Shown here piece after piece: positions 52,216 through 60,304 of a stretch of 64,000 nucleotides of DNA. The translations under genes and the position numbers were made by a program. The stretch is from Fusobacterium sp. JB019 (GTDB lineage Bacteria; Fusobacteriota; Fusobacteriia; Fusobacteriales; Fusobacteriaceae). The stretch lies in NCBI GenBank assembly GCA_030673965.1, contig JAUTCN010000003.1:62001-126000 (forward strand), read 5' to 3'. Positions within the stretch are counted from its first letter, which is position 1. Every line of letters starts with the position of its first letter. The notes under the pieces are model-generated. The model did no database searches. It saw only the letters and a program-made list of their open reading frames with translations, and was not told the DNA's origin.

Positions 52216-53445
52216 ATGAGTAAAAAATCACGTTGGGAAAATTATAAATTTCCTATAATTTTATTAGCTGGTATATTTTCTGGAGCTCTACTTGGAGTCA
52301 TATTAGGAGAAAAGGCTACAATCTTGTCTCCATTAGGGGATATATTTCTAAATCTTATGTTTACAATTGTTGTACCTATGGTTTTTGTTTCTATTTCAAG
52401 TTCTGTAGGAAATATGTTAAATATGAAAAGACTTGGTAAAATTTTAAGTAGTCTAATTTTAGTTTTTGTTGGCACAGGAGCTATTGCAGGAATTTTAGTT
52501 TTAGCTGTCGTTAATATTTTCCCTCCTGCTGTTGGAACTAGTATCTCTTTTGCGCAAACAACTTTAAAAGAAACTGCAAGTGTTGGAGATATGATTGTAG
52601 GAGCTTTAACTGTTAATGATTTTTCTGGACTTATGAGTCGAAATAATATGTTACCTATAATTGTTTTTTCTATTTTAACTGGTTTCTGTGTTAGTGCTTG
52701 TGGTGGCCAAGAAAGTCCAGTTGGAAAGCTTTTAAATAATCTTAACGATGTTATAATGAAAATCGTTGGAATTATTATGCTTTATGCACCTATTGGACTT
52801 GGAGCTTATTTTGCAGCTTTAGTTGGGAAATTTGGTCCTAAATTATTAGGGGATTATGGACATACTATGCTTGTTTACTATCCTATGTGTTTATTTTATT
52901 TCTTCACTGCTTTTCCTCTTTATGCTTTCTTTGCAGGCGGGAAAGAAGGAGTTAGAAGAATGTTTAACAATATATTAAATCCTGCTGTTACAGCTTTCGC
53001 TACACAAAGTTCTGTGGCAACTCTACCCATCAATTTAGAAGCTTGTGATAAAATGGGTGTTCCTAAAGATATTAGAGAAATAGTTTTACCTATGGGAGCA
53101 ACTATGCATATGGATGGATCTGTTCTTTCTTCTATAATAAAGATAAGTTTCTTATTTGGAATATTCAATCAACCTTTTACAGGAATAGGAACATATATGA
53201 TGGCTATGCTTGTTTCTATACTTAGTGCTTTTGTTTTATCCGGAGCTCCTGGAGGAGGATTAGTAGGAGAAATGCTTATAGTTAGTTTATTTGGTTTCCC
53301 ACCTGAAGCTTTCCCTCTAATTGCAACAATAGGTTTTTTAGTTGACCCTGCTGCAACTTGTCTAAATGCAAGTGGAGACGCTGTAGCTTCAATGATGGTA
53401 ACTAGAATAGTAGAAGGCAAAGAATGGATAAATAATAAACTTTAA
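52216..53445 (+). CDS. dicarboxylate/amino-acid:cation symporter (DAACS family)
   Basis: 409 residues. SDF-family motifs: MFTIVVPMVFVSISSSVGNM in TM3, AFATQSSVATLPINLEAC (serine-rich hairpin), MGATMHMDGSVLSSI in place of the NMDGT motif, and a C-terminal DPAATCLNASGDAVASMMVT. The family imports acidic or neutral amino acids, or cystine, with Na+ or H+. The operon context suggests cystine, cysteine or a related S-amino acid. 16 bases after malY. Confidence 0.92.
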   Translation: MSKKSRWENYKFPIILLAGIFSGALLGVILGEKATILSPLGDIFLNLMFTIVVPMVFVSISSSVGNMLNMKRLGKILSSLILVFVGTGAIAGILVLAVVNIFPPAVGTSISFAQTTLKETASVGDMIVGALTVNDFSGLMSRNNMLPIIVFSILTGFCVSACGGQESPVGKLLNNLNDVIMKIVGIIMLYAPIGLGAYFAALVGKFGPKLLGDYGHTMLVYYPMCLFYFFTAFPLYAFFAGGKEGVRRMFNNILNPAVTAFATQSSVATLPINLEACDKMGVPKDIREIVLPMGATMHMDGSVLSSIIKISFLFGIFNQPFTGIGTYMMAMLVSILSAFVLSGAPGGGLVGEMLIVSLFGFPPEAFPLIATIGFLVDPAATCLNASGDAVASMMVTRIVEGKEWINNKL

Positions 53446-53453
53446 TATTTTTT

Positions 53454-53491
53454 AATAACTTGTATTGATTTTAAAATCAATACAAGTTATT
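53454..53491. repeat. 38-bp perfect palindrome between symporter and UPF0597 genes
   Basis: Two 19-base arms, AATAACTTGTATTGATTTT (53454-53472) and its exact reverse complement (53473-53491), with no spacer. In RNA it would form a very stable hairpin. Neither strand has a T-run directly after it, so it is not a standard terminator. It could stabilise or split the mRNA, or bind a protein. Confidence 0.75.
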
Positions 53492-53521
53492 ATTGTCTTA
53501 AACACTTAAAGGAGATTTTAA

Positions 53522-54802
53522 ATGAAAACTTTAATAGATTTAATAAAAAAAGATATGAAACCTGCTTTTGGAGTAACTGAACCAGGAGCTATTGCACTTG
53601 CTGTTTCAACTGCTAGAAAATATTCCAATGAAGATATCTTAGAGATAAAAGTAACTCTTAACTCTGGAATTTATAAAAATGGTTTTACTTGTGGAATACC
53701 TAATTCTAATCAAGTAGGTAATTCCTTTGCTGCTGCTCTTGGAGCTGTTGCTGGTAATCCCGAAAAAGGATTAGAATCTTTAATCGATGTTAAAGAAAAA
53801 GATAACAATTTAGCTTTAAAATTAATTTCTGAAAATAAAATTAAAATTATTTTAGGAGAAATAACTTCTGAAATATATATAGAAGTTATTTTTACAACTA
53901 AAAATGATATTATTAAAGTTTTAATTCAAGGTTCACATGAAAATATAGTAGAAATTTCTAAAAATAATAAAATTATTTTAAAAAAAGAAACTAAAAATTA
54001 TTCAAAAAACAACAAAGAAAATTTCATTAATATTCATGATTATTCTCTAAAAGAAATAATTAATTATATAGATAATATCAATATCAAAGAATTATTTTTT
54101 ATTGAAGATGCTTATAAAGTTAATTTAGAATTATTTAATGAAGGATTTGAAAATAAACGTACTACTTTTTCTAGAAATCTATTTAAACTTAATTATAATA
54201 AAATAATTTCAGAAGACGTTAATAAAACAGCTAATTTATTATGTGGAGGAGCTATCGAAGCAAGAGTTATAGGCCTTAATAAAGCAGCTATGAGTATAAC
54301 TGGCTCAGGAGCTCATGGAATCATTGCTACAATGCCTTTATATGCAGAACACCTTGTAAATAAAGCTTCTAAAGAAAAATTATTAAGAGGAACTATTTTA
54401 AGTTATCTAATATGTACATATATTAAAGAATATTCTGGCAAACTTTCTGCTTTTTGTGGTTGTGCAATTGCTGCCGGAACAGGTATGGCCTGTGCTATAA
54501 CTTATATGAGAAATGGAAGCTATAATGAAATTGTTGGCACTTTGAATAATATGGCCTCTAGTATTACTGGTATGATTTGTGATGGGGGAAATCAAGGATG
54601 TACAATGAAAGGAATTGTCGCAACTGATGCTGCCTTTAGATCTGTTGAACTTGCTATGAATAATTCTTTTATCTATAATATTCACGGTATATGTGATGAC
54701 AAACCAGAAAACACAATGAAAAATATGGGCCTTATTGCTTCCCCTGGAATGATTGAGACAGAAAAAACTATCGTTGAAATTTTCAACAATAAAAATAAGT
54801 AG
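53522..54802 (+). CDS. UPF0597 / L-cysteine desulfidase-like protein (serine dehydratase alpha fold)
   Basis: 426 residues. The family pattern KPAFGVTEPGAIALAVSTA at residues 13-31, then cysteine-containing motifs LLCGGAIEARVIGLNKAA, CGCAIAAGTGMACAIT and GMICDGGNQGCTMKG, which are expected Fe-S ligands. Members (YhaM/CyuA, CdsB-like) remove H2S from L-cysteine to give pyruvate and ammonia, consistent with the upstream lyase and symporter. SD AAAGGAGA. The palindrome precedes it, so it may be expressed at a different level from malY. Confidence 0.9.
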   Translation: MKTLIDLIKKDMKPAFGVTEPGAIALAVSTARKYSNEDILEIKVTLNSGIYKNGFTCGIPNSNQVGNSFAAALGAVAGNPEKGLESLIDVKEKDNNLALKLISENKIKIILGEITSEIYIEVIFTTKNDIIKVLIQGSHENIVEISKNNKIILKKETKNYSKNNKENFINIHDYSLKEIINYIDNINIKELFFIEDAYKVNLELFNEGFENKRTTFSRNLFKLNYNKIISEDVNKTANLLCGGAIEARVIGLNKAAMSITGSGAHGIIATMPLYAEHLVNKASKEKLLRGTILSYLICTYIKEYSGKLSAFCGCAIAAGTGMACAITYMRNGSYNEIVGTLNNMASSITGMICDGGNQGCTMKGIVATDAAFRSVELAMNNSFIYNIHGICDDKPENTMKNMGLIASPGMIETEKTIVEIFNNKNK

Positions 54803-54827
54803 TGTTAAACACTACTTATTTTTTACC
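54793..54827. terminator. bidirectional terminator
   Basis: AAATAAGTAGTGTT / AACACTACTTATTT around a single A, with TTTT on the plus side; the UPF0597 stop codon lies inside the left arm. Confidence 0.85.
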
Positions 54828-55629
54828 ATTCTAATTCTAAACCTACACCAACTTCATTTATCTTAAAATATTTTCCTAATTCTAGCTTCACTTTAAGAGA
54901 AACACAATGACAAGGATATAAATTTTCATTTATTTTATTCTTTTTTAAATATTTTATAGTCTCATCTAATTGATTATCTATATCAAATAAATGAAATCCA
55001 CCAATAATCCCCAAAACTCTATTATCTTTATAAATATTTTTTGCATATTCTATAATATTACATATACCACTATGAGAGCATCCAGTTATAATATAAATCC
55101 CTTTTTTACTCTTATAAACTAAAGCACTATCATCTAAATTATAATCATCCATATATCTTCCTTCTATTTTTATCTTACCTAAAGGAATTTTATTTTCAAA
55201 ATTATTTTTTCTAGGAATTTCTCCTAAAAATATAATATTTTTAGTTATTTTCTTAGGAGTATTACTATAAATTACTTTTGTTTTTTCTAATATTTCTACT
55301 TCTTCCATGGGACAACTTATTTTTAAGTCATTATATTTTTTTTCATTAAAAATTCCAAAACATCCTATAATTTCTGGTTTATTTTTATAATTATCAAAAT
55401 AATATTTTAATCCTCCAGTATGATCATCATGAGCATGAGATAATACTATTTTTTGAATTTCATTTAAATCTATCCCCATTTTTTTTGCATTTTTTATATA
55501 CAAACCTGAATATCCTACATCGAATAATATCTTTTCTCCCTCATCTTCAATATAATAAGAAACTCCAGGTTCTCCGTAATAATATTCATCAATATAGGTA
55601 TTATTATCTACTAAAACTTTTAATTTCAT
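54823..55629 (-). CDS. MBL-fold metallohydrolase (AIDINB/dihydropterin-type)
   Basis: 268 residues from the ATG at 55629, with SD AGGAGGAGA nearby; the frame start at 55689 has no SD. Metal-binding SHAHDDHTGG (about 64-73), with DDSALVYKSKKGIYIITGCS, HSGICNIIEYA and GGFHLFD. This arrangement matches the 7,8-dihydropterin-6-yl-methyl-ribofuranosylaminobenzene phosphate synthase-like MBL group. Function in this organism is unknown. Single gene, convergent with the cysteine operon. Confidence 0.85.
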   Translation of the reverse strand: MKLKVLVDNNTYIDEYYYGEPGVSYYIEDEGEKILFDVGYSGLYIKNAKKMGIDLNEIQKIVLSHAHDDHTGGLKYYFDNYKNKPEIIGCFGIFNEKKYNDLKISCPMEEVEILEKTKVIYSNTPKKITKNIIFLGEIPRKNNFENKIPLGKIKIEGRYMDDYNLDDSALVYKSKKGIYIITGCSHSGICNIIEYAKNIYKDNRVLGIIGGFHLFDIDNQLDETIKYLKKNKINENLYPCHCVSLKVKLELGKYFKINEVGVGLELEW

Positions 55630-55781
55630 ATAATCTCCTCCTAAGTGAATCTTAAAATAGATTATAATATAACAATATATTCTTGTCAAATTACATTCTT
55701 TAGTTATTTTGTTTTCTTCTATTTATGGGGTATAATAAGTATTAATAAAGAAGTTCAAATAGTTTTTGAAGGGAGATTTTT

Positions 55782-57128
55782 ATGTTAAAAAACAAAAAAA
55801 TTAAAATTTTTGCTATTTTTATAATAACCTTTTTTTCATTAGCTTTAATTTTGTTCCATTTCACAAAAAAAGAAATGATTCAAAAAAAAGAAAAATATAA
55901 ATATATTGCTATCAATCATTCAAATATAATTACTGGATATCTTAATACTGTTATGGCTAGAATTTATACTGTAAAAGCTTTGGCTATAAATGAAAAAGGT
56001 GAAATTATAAACTTTAATAAAATTGCTAATGCTATAACAGAAGAAGCTCATATTTCTAGCGGTGTAAATATAAGAAATATTGCCATAGCACCAAAAGGAA
56101 TAGTTTCTAATATTTATCCTTTAAAAAACAATGAAAAATTTTTAGGCTTTAATTTCTTAGATTCAACTAAGCCTGGAAATTCATATGCTATAGAATCTTA
56201 TAAAACAAATAAATTTTTAATTACAGAACCTTTTAATTTTATTCAAGGAGGACAAGGAATTGGAGGAAGACTTCCAATTTATAATAATTCAGATTTTTGG
56301 GGAATAATAACTCTTACTCTAGATTTAGATAATGTCTTAAAAATTATTGGTCTTAATATTTTTAATGAAAATAACATTTCCTACGAACTCTCTTATCTTA
56401 GTCAAGATAAATCTTATAAAATTATTGCTGCTTCTGACAAAAAAGTGATAAGTCCTGTTTCTTTTAACTTTAATCTACACAATTTAAAATGGAATATTAA
56501 ACTTTCTCCTGAAAATGGATGGGTAAATTATTATGAAATTATTTTTGATTTATTATTTGCTTTAATATTTGCTGGCTTTTTATCTCTTATTTTTTTAAAC
56601 AAAGAGAAAATAACAGATATTAATAAATATCTAGAAAAAATATCTATTATTGATCCCTTAACTGGAGTTTTTTCTAGACAATATATAACAAAGTTTATAG
56701 TAAAAGGTGAGACTGAAAAATGGATTAACCCTTCTCAAAAATATTCTATGGCTATTATTGACATTGATTTATTTAAAGAAATAAATGATAACTATGGTCA
56801 TGATTTTGGAGATATTGTTTTAACTGCTGTTGCTATTGAATTTAAAAAATTTACTGATAAGGATGATTGTATTATTAGATTTGGAGGAGATGAGTTTATT
56901 ATTTTATTTTCTTCTATTGATAAAATAAAATTTAAAAAGATACTTAATAATTTAAAAAATCATATCAATTCTCTAAATTTCGAAAAAAAAGAAGTTAAAA
57001 TTTCTATAAGTATAGGAGGCACTTCATATGAAGAAGCTAATAACTTAAGCTTTAAAGAATTATTTAAACTAACAGATGCTAAACTTTATAAAGCAAAAAA
57101 AGAAGGACGTAATAAAGTAATTATATAA
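55782..57128 (+). CDS. membrane-bound diguanylate cyclase with CHASE domain
   Basis: 448 residues. TM1 8-28, CHASE sensor about 45-235 (VNIRNIAIAPKGIVSNIYPL), TM2 252-272, and a GGDEF domain with IDIDLFKEINDNYGHDFGD and RFGGDEF (active-site GGDEF 368-372). The inhibitory I-site RxxD at 359-362 is absent (Asp359 in place of Arg), so product feedback is not expected. It makes cyclic di-GMP in response to an external ligand. It is followed by an ABC transporter operon. Confidence 0.93.
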   Translation: MLKNKKIKIFAIFIITFFSLALILFHFTKKEMIQKKEKYKYIAINHSNIITGYLNTVMARIYTVKALAINEKGEIINFNKIANAITEEAHISSGVNIRNIAIAPKGIVSNIYPLKNNEKFLGFNFLDSTKPGNSYAIESYKTNKFLITEPFNFIQGGQGIGGRLPIYNNSDFWGIITLTLDLDNVLKIIGLNIFNENNISYELSYLSQDKSYKIIAASDKKVISPVSFNFNLHNLKWNIKLSPENGWVNYYEIIFDLLFALIFAGFLSLIFLNKEKITDINKYLEKISIIDPLTGVFSRQYITKFIVKGETEKWINPSQKYSMAIIDIDLFKEINDNYGHDFGDIVLTAVAIEFKKFTDKDDCIIRFGGDEFIILFSSIDKIKFKKILNNLKNHINSLNFEKKEVKISISIGGTSYEEANNLSFKELFKLTDAKLYKAKKEGRNKVII

Positions 57129-57130
57129 TT

Positions 57131-57168
57131 TAATAAGTATTGATATTCTTTATCAATACTTATTTTTA
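57131..57168 (+). terminator. terminator after the diguanylate cyclase gene
   Basis: AATAAGTATTGATA / TATCAATACTTATT with a 5-base loop, followed by TTTATA. The next gene's SD is only about 15 bases downstream, so partial readthrough into it is likely. Confidence 0.78.
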
Positions 57169-57195
57169 TACCTAATAAAGGACCGGTGATATAAA

Positions 57196-58005
57196 ATGAG
57201 AAAAAAAATAGTTTATTTAACAATACTTACAATCTTAATCTTAGGTTTAGTAGGATGTAATAATAATAAAGGCAAAGATAAACCTTTAGTTATAGCTATG
57301 GAATTAGCTTATCCTCCATTTGAGATGAAAGATACTAATGGAAATCCTGCTGGTATCAGTGTGGATTTTGCTAGAGACTTTGGAAAATATATTCATAAAA
57401 AAATAAAAATAGAAAATATTGCTTGGGAAGGACTTATTCCTTCTGTACAAACTGGAAAATCAGACTTAGTAATTTCTTCTATGTCTATTACTGAAGAAAG
57501 AAAAAAAATAGTAGATTTCTCCATCCCTTATTCTAATTCTCTTCAGGGTATTTTAACAAATAAAAAATCCAATATTAAAAATTTTAAAGATCTAGATAAA
57601 AAAGGAAATACTATTGCTGTTAAAACAGGCTCTACTGGTTTCATTTTTGCCATGAAAAATGTTAAAAATGCTAAAATTATTGCCCTTGCTGATGAAAGTG
57701 CTTGTGTTACTGAAGTAGTACAAGGAAAAGCTGATGGATTTTTCTATGATCAATTAACTATTTATCGCAACTGGAAAAAAAATAAAAAAACTACTACAGC
57801 TGTTTTTATCCCTTATCAAGATGTTGATGTCTGGGGAGTTGCCGCTAAAAAAGGAAATACTGACCTAATTAATAAACTTAATACATTTATTGATAAATAT
57901 CAAAAAGAAGGAGGATTTGACAAACTAAGTAACAAATATTTATCTGAAGAAAAAAAAGACTTTGATACCCTTGGATTCAAATGGTTCTTTGACTTAAAAA
58001 ATTAA
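57196..58005 (+). CDS. amino-acid ABC transporter binding lipoprotein
   Basis: 269 residues with lipobox LVGC (Cys21). SBP_bac_3 fold: MELAYPPFEMKDTNGNPAGI, then WEGLIPSVQTGKSDLVISSM and SITEERKKIVDFSIPY. It captures a polar amino acid for the permease and ATPase that follow. Unlike the other transporter's binding proteins it is a lipoprotein. SD AAAGGA before ATG. Amino acid not predictable. Confidence 0.93.
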   Translation: MRKKIVYLTILTILILGLVGCNNNKGKDKPLVIAMELAYPPFEMKDTNGNPAGISVDFARDFGKYIHKKIKIENIAWEGLIPSVQTGKSDLVISSMSITEERKKIVDFSIPYSNSLQGILTNKKSNIKNFKDLDKKGNTIAVKTGSTGFIFAMKNVKNAKIIALADESACVTEVVQGKADGFFYDQLTIYRNWKKNKKTTTAVFIPYQDVDVWGVAAKKGNTDLINKLNTFIDKYQKEGGFDKLSNKYLSEEKKDFDTLGFKWFFDLKN

Positions 58006-58042
58006 CAATATTTTTTAATTACATATTTGATTGGAGATAATT

Positions 58043-58828
58043 ATGAACATAAAAAATATATTTATTACTGAAAATAAAAATAATTTATCCTTTGGTAAAA
58101 TTTTATTTAACTTAATTTTATTAACTACTTTTTTAATACTAATATTTTGGATATCATTAGCTAAGATTAATGTTTCTTTTAATTTCTTTTTTATTCGTGA
58201 TTTTAAAATACGTATTTTAAAAGGGTTTTTAATGACTTTTTACTTAAGTATTAGTAGCCTTATTGTTAGTCTTATTATAGGAATTGTTACCGCTATTTGT
58301 AACAATTCTAAAATATTATTTATTAGATACCTTGCTATTGCATACGTTAAATTTATAAGAGGTACTCCCCTTATCATGCAAATTTATTTATTCTTTTATA
58401 TTATAGGAACTGCTTGGGGAATAGATAATAGATTTTTTTCAGGAATTCTAATACTTTCTATATTTGAAGGAGCATACATTAGTGAAATTATAAGAGGTAG
58501 TTTTATTTCAATTGATAGTTCTCAATTAGAAATTGCTAAAGCTGTGGGTTTCACAAAAAACCAGACTTTGAAATTTGTTATTCTTCCACAATTAATAGCC
58601 AGAACTCTACCTGCTTTAACTGGTCAATTTTCATCAATTATAAAAGATTCTTCATTACTTTCTATGATTGCTGTTATTGAACTTACTCAAACAATGAGAG
58701 AAATTAGCTCTATTAATTTTAAATTATTTGAATGTTACATATTTTTAGGATTACTTTATTTAATTTTAACATTACCTATTACATATATAAGTGAAATACT
58801 TGAAAGGAAATTTAATTATGAAAGTTAA
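58043..58828 (+). CDS. amino-acid ABC transporter permease
   Basis: About 261 residues from the ATG at 58043; the longer TTG start at 58031 would lie within the SD (TTGGAGATA). Five TM, HisMQ/GlnP type, with an N-terminal extension of about 55 residues containing one membrane segment. EAA loop LEIAKAVGFTKNQTLKFVIL PQ is present. Ends within the ATPase start region. Confidence 0.92.
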   Translation: MNIKNIFITENKNNLSFGKILFNLILLTTFLILIFWISLAKINVSFNFFFIRDFKIRILKGFLMTFYLSISSLIVSLIIGIVTAICNNSKILFIRYLAIAYVKFIRGTPLIMQIYLFFYIIGTAWGIDNRFFSGILILSIFEGAYISEIIRGSFISIDSSQLEIAKAVGFTKNQTLKFVILPQLIARTLPALTGQFSSIIKDSSLLSMIAVIELTQTMREISSINFKLFECYIFLGLLYLILTLPITYISEILERKFNYES

Positions 58829-59555
58829 ACTTATCAATTTAAATAAAAATTTTGGAAAAAATAAAGAAGTTTTTTCTAATATAAATTTTGATAAAAATAT
58901 AAATTCTCTTGCTATTATAGGTCCTTCTGGAGGAGGTAAATCAACTCTATTAAAAATAATAGGAGGACTTTTATCTCCCTCTTCAGGAAAAATGTATATA
59001 GATGATAAACATATTTCTTTTAATGAGGATTCATTAAATTCTTATCGGAAAAAAATAGGCTTTGTTTTTCAACATAGTGGATTATTTAAACATATGACTG
59101 CTATTGATAATATTAAAATTCCTCTTATCCACGTACATAATTATTCTGAAGAAGATGCTGAAAAAAGAGCTTTAGAATTACTTAAAAGATTTGGACTTGA
59201 AAATGATGCCTATAAAAAACCTAATGAATTATCTGGAGGACAAAAACAAAGAATTTCAATAGCTCGAGCTGTAGCTCCAAAACCTGAATTTCTTTTATTT
59301 GACGAGCCTACATCTGCTTTAGATCCTGAATATACTGTTGAAGTTCTCGATATTATCAACGAATTAAAAAAAGATAATATTGATTTTATTATTGTTACTC
59401 ATGAAATGGGATTTGCTAGACATGCTTGTAATAATGTTGCTTTTCTAGCTGATGGAAAACTCCTAGAATTTGGAGAAAGTGAAGAAGTCTTTAGAAATCC
59501 AAAAAATAACAAACTAAAAAAATTTCTAAGTAAACTTTTAGAATGGAATATTTAA
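58818..59555 (+). CDS. amino-acid ABC transporter ATPase
   Basis: 245 residues from the ATG at 58818 (SD AAAGGA); the frame start at 58791 lies inside the permease without SD. Walker A GPSGGGKST, Q loop IGFVFQHSGLFKHMT, signature [15 protein letters not shown], Walker [16 protein letters not shown] and switch IIVTHEMGFAR. Overlaps the permease by 11 bases, so translationally coupled. Confidence 0.95.
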   Translation: MKVKLINLNKNFGKNKEVFSNINFDKNINSLAIIGPSGGGKSTLLKIIGGLLSPSSGKMYIDDKHISFNEDSLNSYRKKIGFVFQHSGLFKHMTAIDNIKIPLIHVHNYSEEDAEKRALELLKRFGLENDAYKKPNELSGGQKQRISIARAVAPKPEFLLFDEPTSALDPEYTVEVLDIINELKKDNIDFIIVTHEMGFARHACNNVAFLADGKLLEFGESEEVFRNPKNNKLKKFLSKLLEWNI

Positions 59556-59580
59556 AAAAGGGATTACTCCCTTTTTTTTA
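59554..59580. terminator. bidirectional terminator
   Basis: AAAAAAGGGA / TCCCTTTTTTTT with a 4-base loop, between convergent genes ending at 59555 and 59578. Confidence 0.88.
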
Positions 59581-59910
59581 TTCTTGTAAATATCCTTTAT
59601 AATACCATTTTCTTCCTTTTTTTAAAAAATAGCTAACTTCATGATGAATTTTTTCTTCACCAGTTTCTTTTTCAGTATATTTAGCTTGAAATTCAACTAT
59701 TCCATCCTTATCTAATTTTTCTCCTCTTTCTACTCTTAATATTTTTAATTCTAGCCATTGAACTGAATTATTCCATATTTTTACTTCTTCCCAATTTATT
59801 TTTTTGCTTTCTTTTTTATCCCAAGTTTTTTTTACATATTCTATATCACTAACTTTATACGCTTCATATCTTGATTTCATTAATTCTAACGCTGTTTTTG
59901 GATTTTCCAT
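59578..59910 (-). CDS. YchJ-like protein lacking SEC-C zinc motif
   Basis: 110 residues: LELMKSRYEAYKVSDIEYVKK, KTWDKKES, LKILRVERGEKLDKDGIVEF and GRKWYYKGYLQE follow the middle NTF2-like domain of YchJ. The usual N- and C-terminal CxCGS SEC-C zinc motifs are absent. Function unknown. Single gene with terminator. Confidence 0.78.
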   Translation of the reverse strand: MENPKTALELMKSRYEAYKVSDIEYVKKTWDKKESKKINWEEVKIWNNSVQWLELKILRVERGEKLDKDGIVEFQAKYTEKETGEEKIHHEVSYFLKKGRKWYYKGYLQE

Positions 59911-59991
59911 AATTCACCTCTTTATTTTTATAATATCTTATTATATAATATTCTTTCACGAAATTACAAAAATAACTTTATCAAAACATTG

Positions 59992-60020
59992 TTGACATCT
60001 ACAAATCTAAAATGTATACT
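59992..60020 (+). promoter_or_regulatory. sigma-70 promoter of the DUF3955-mutL-rlmH operon
   Basis: TTGACA, 17-base spacer, TATACT, about 35 bases before the ATG of the DUF3955 gene. Confidence 0.78.
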
Positions 60021-60055
60021 CAAATTAGTTATTTTAAATTTAAAAGGAGGGTAAT

Positions 60056-60286
60056 ATGTTTAAAAATTATATTTCATCTTATATTCTAATTTTTCTTGCA
60101 TTTTGTTGCAACATAGCTTATAAATTAATCGGATCTAGCGTTGATAAAGAAGGCTTTCTTAAGGAACCTTTTTTTCTTATTCCAATTGGGTACTTTTTAT
60201 TTTTCTTATCCATATTATTTTTCTTAATAACTACATTAAAAAAAATTAAAAGTAAATTTAGAAAAAACAAACATAAACTTAATTAA
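60056..60286 (+). CDS. small two-helix membrane protein (DUF3955-like)
   Basis: 76 residues with two hydrophobic segments (about 8-25 and 38-60) and a basic C-terminal tail. Between them SSVDKEGFLKEPFFLIPIGY matches the DUF3955 core. Function unknown. SD AAAGGAGGG. It is first in the operon ahead of mutL, with a gap of 18 bases. Confidence 0.82.
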   Translation: MFKNYISSYILIFLAFCCNIAYKLIGSSVDKEGFLKEPFFLIPIGYFLFFLSILFFLITTLKKIKSKFRKNKHKLN

Positions 60287-60304
60287 AAATATTTAGGAGG
60301 ATAA

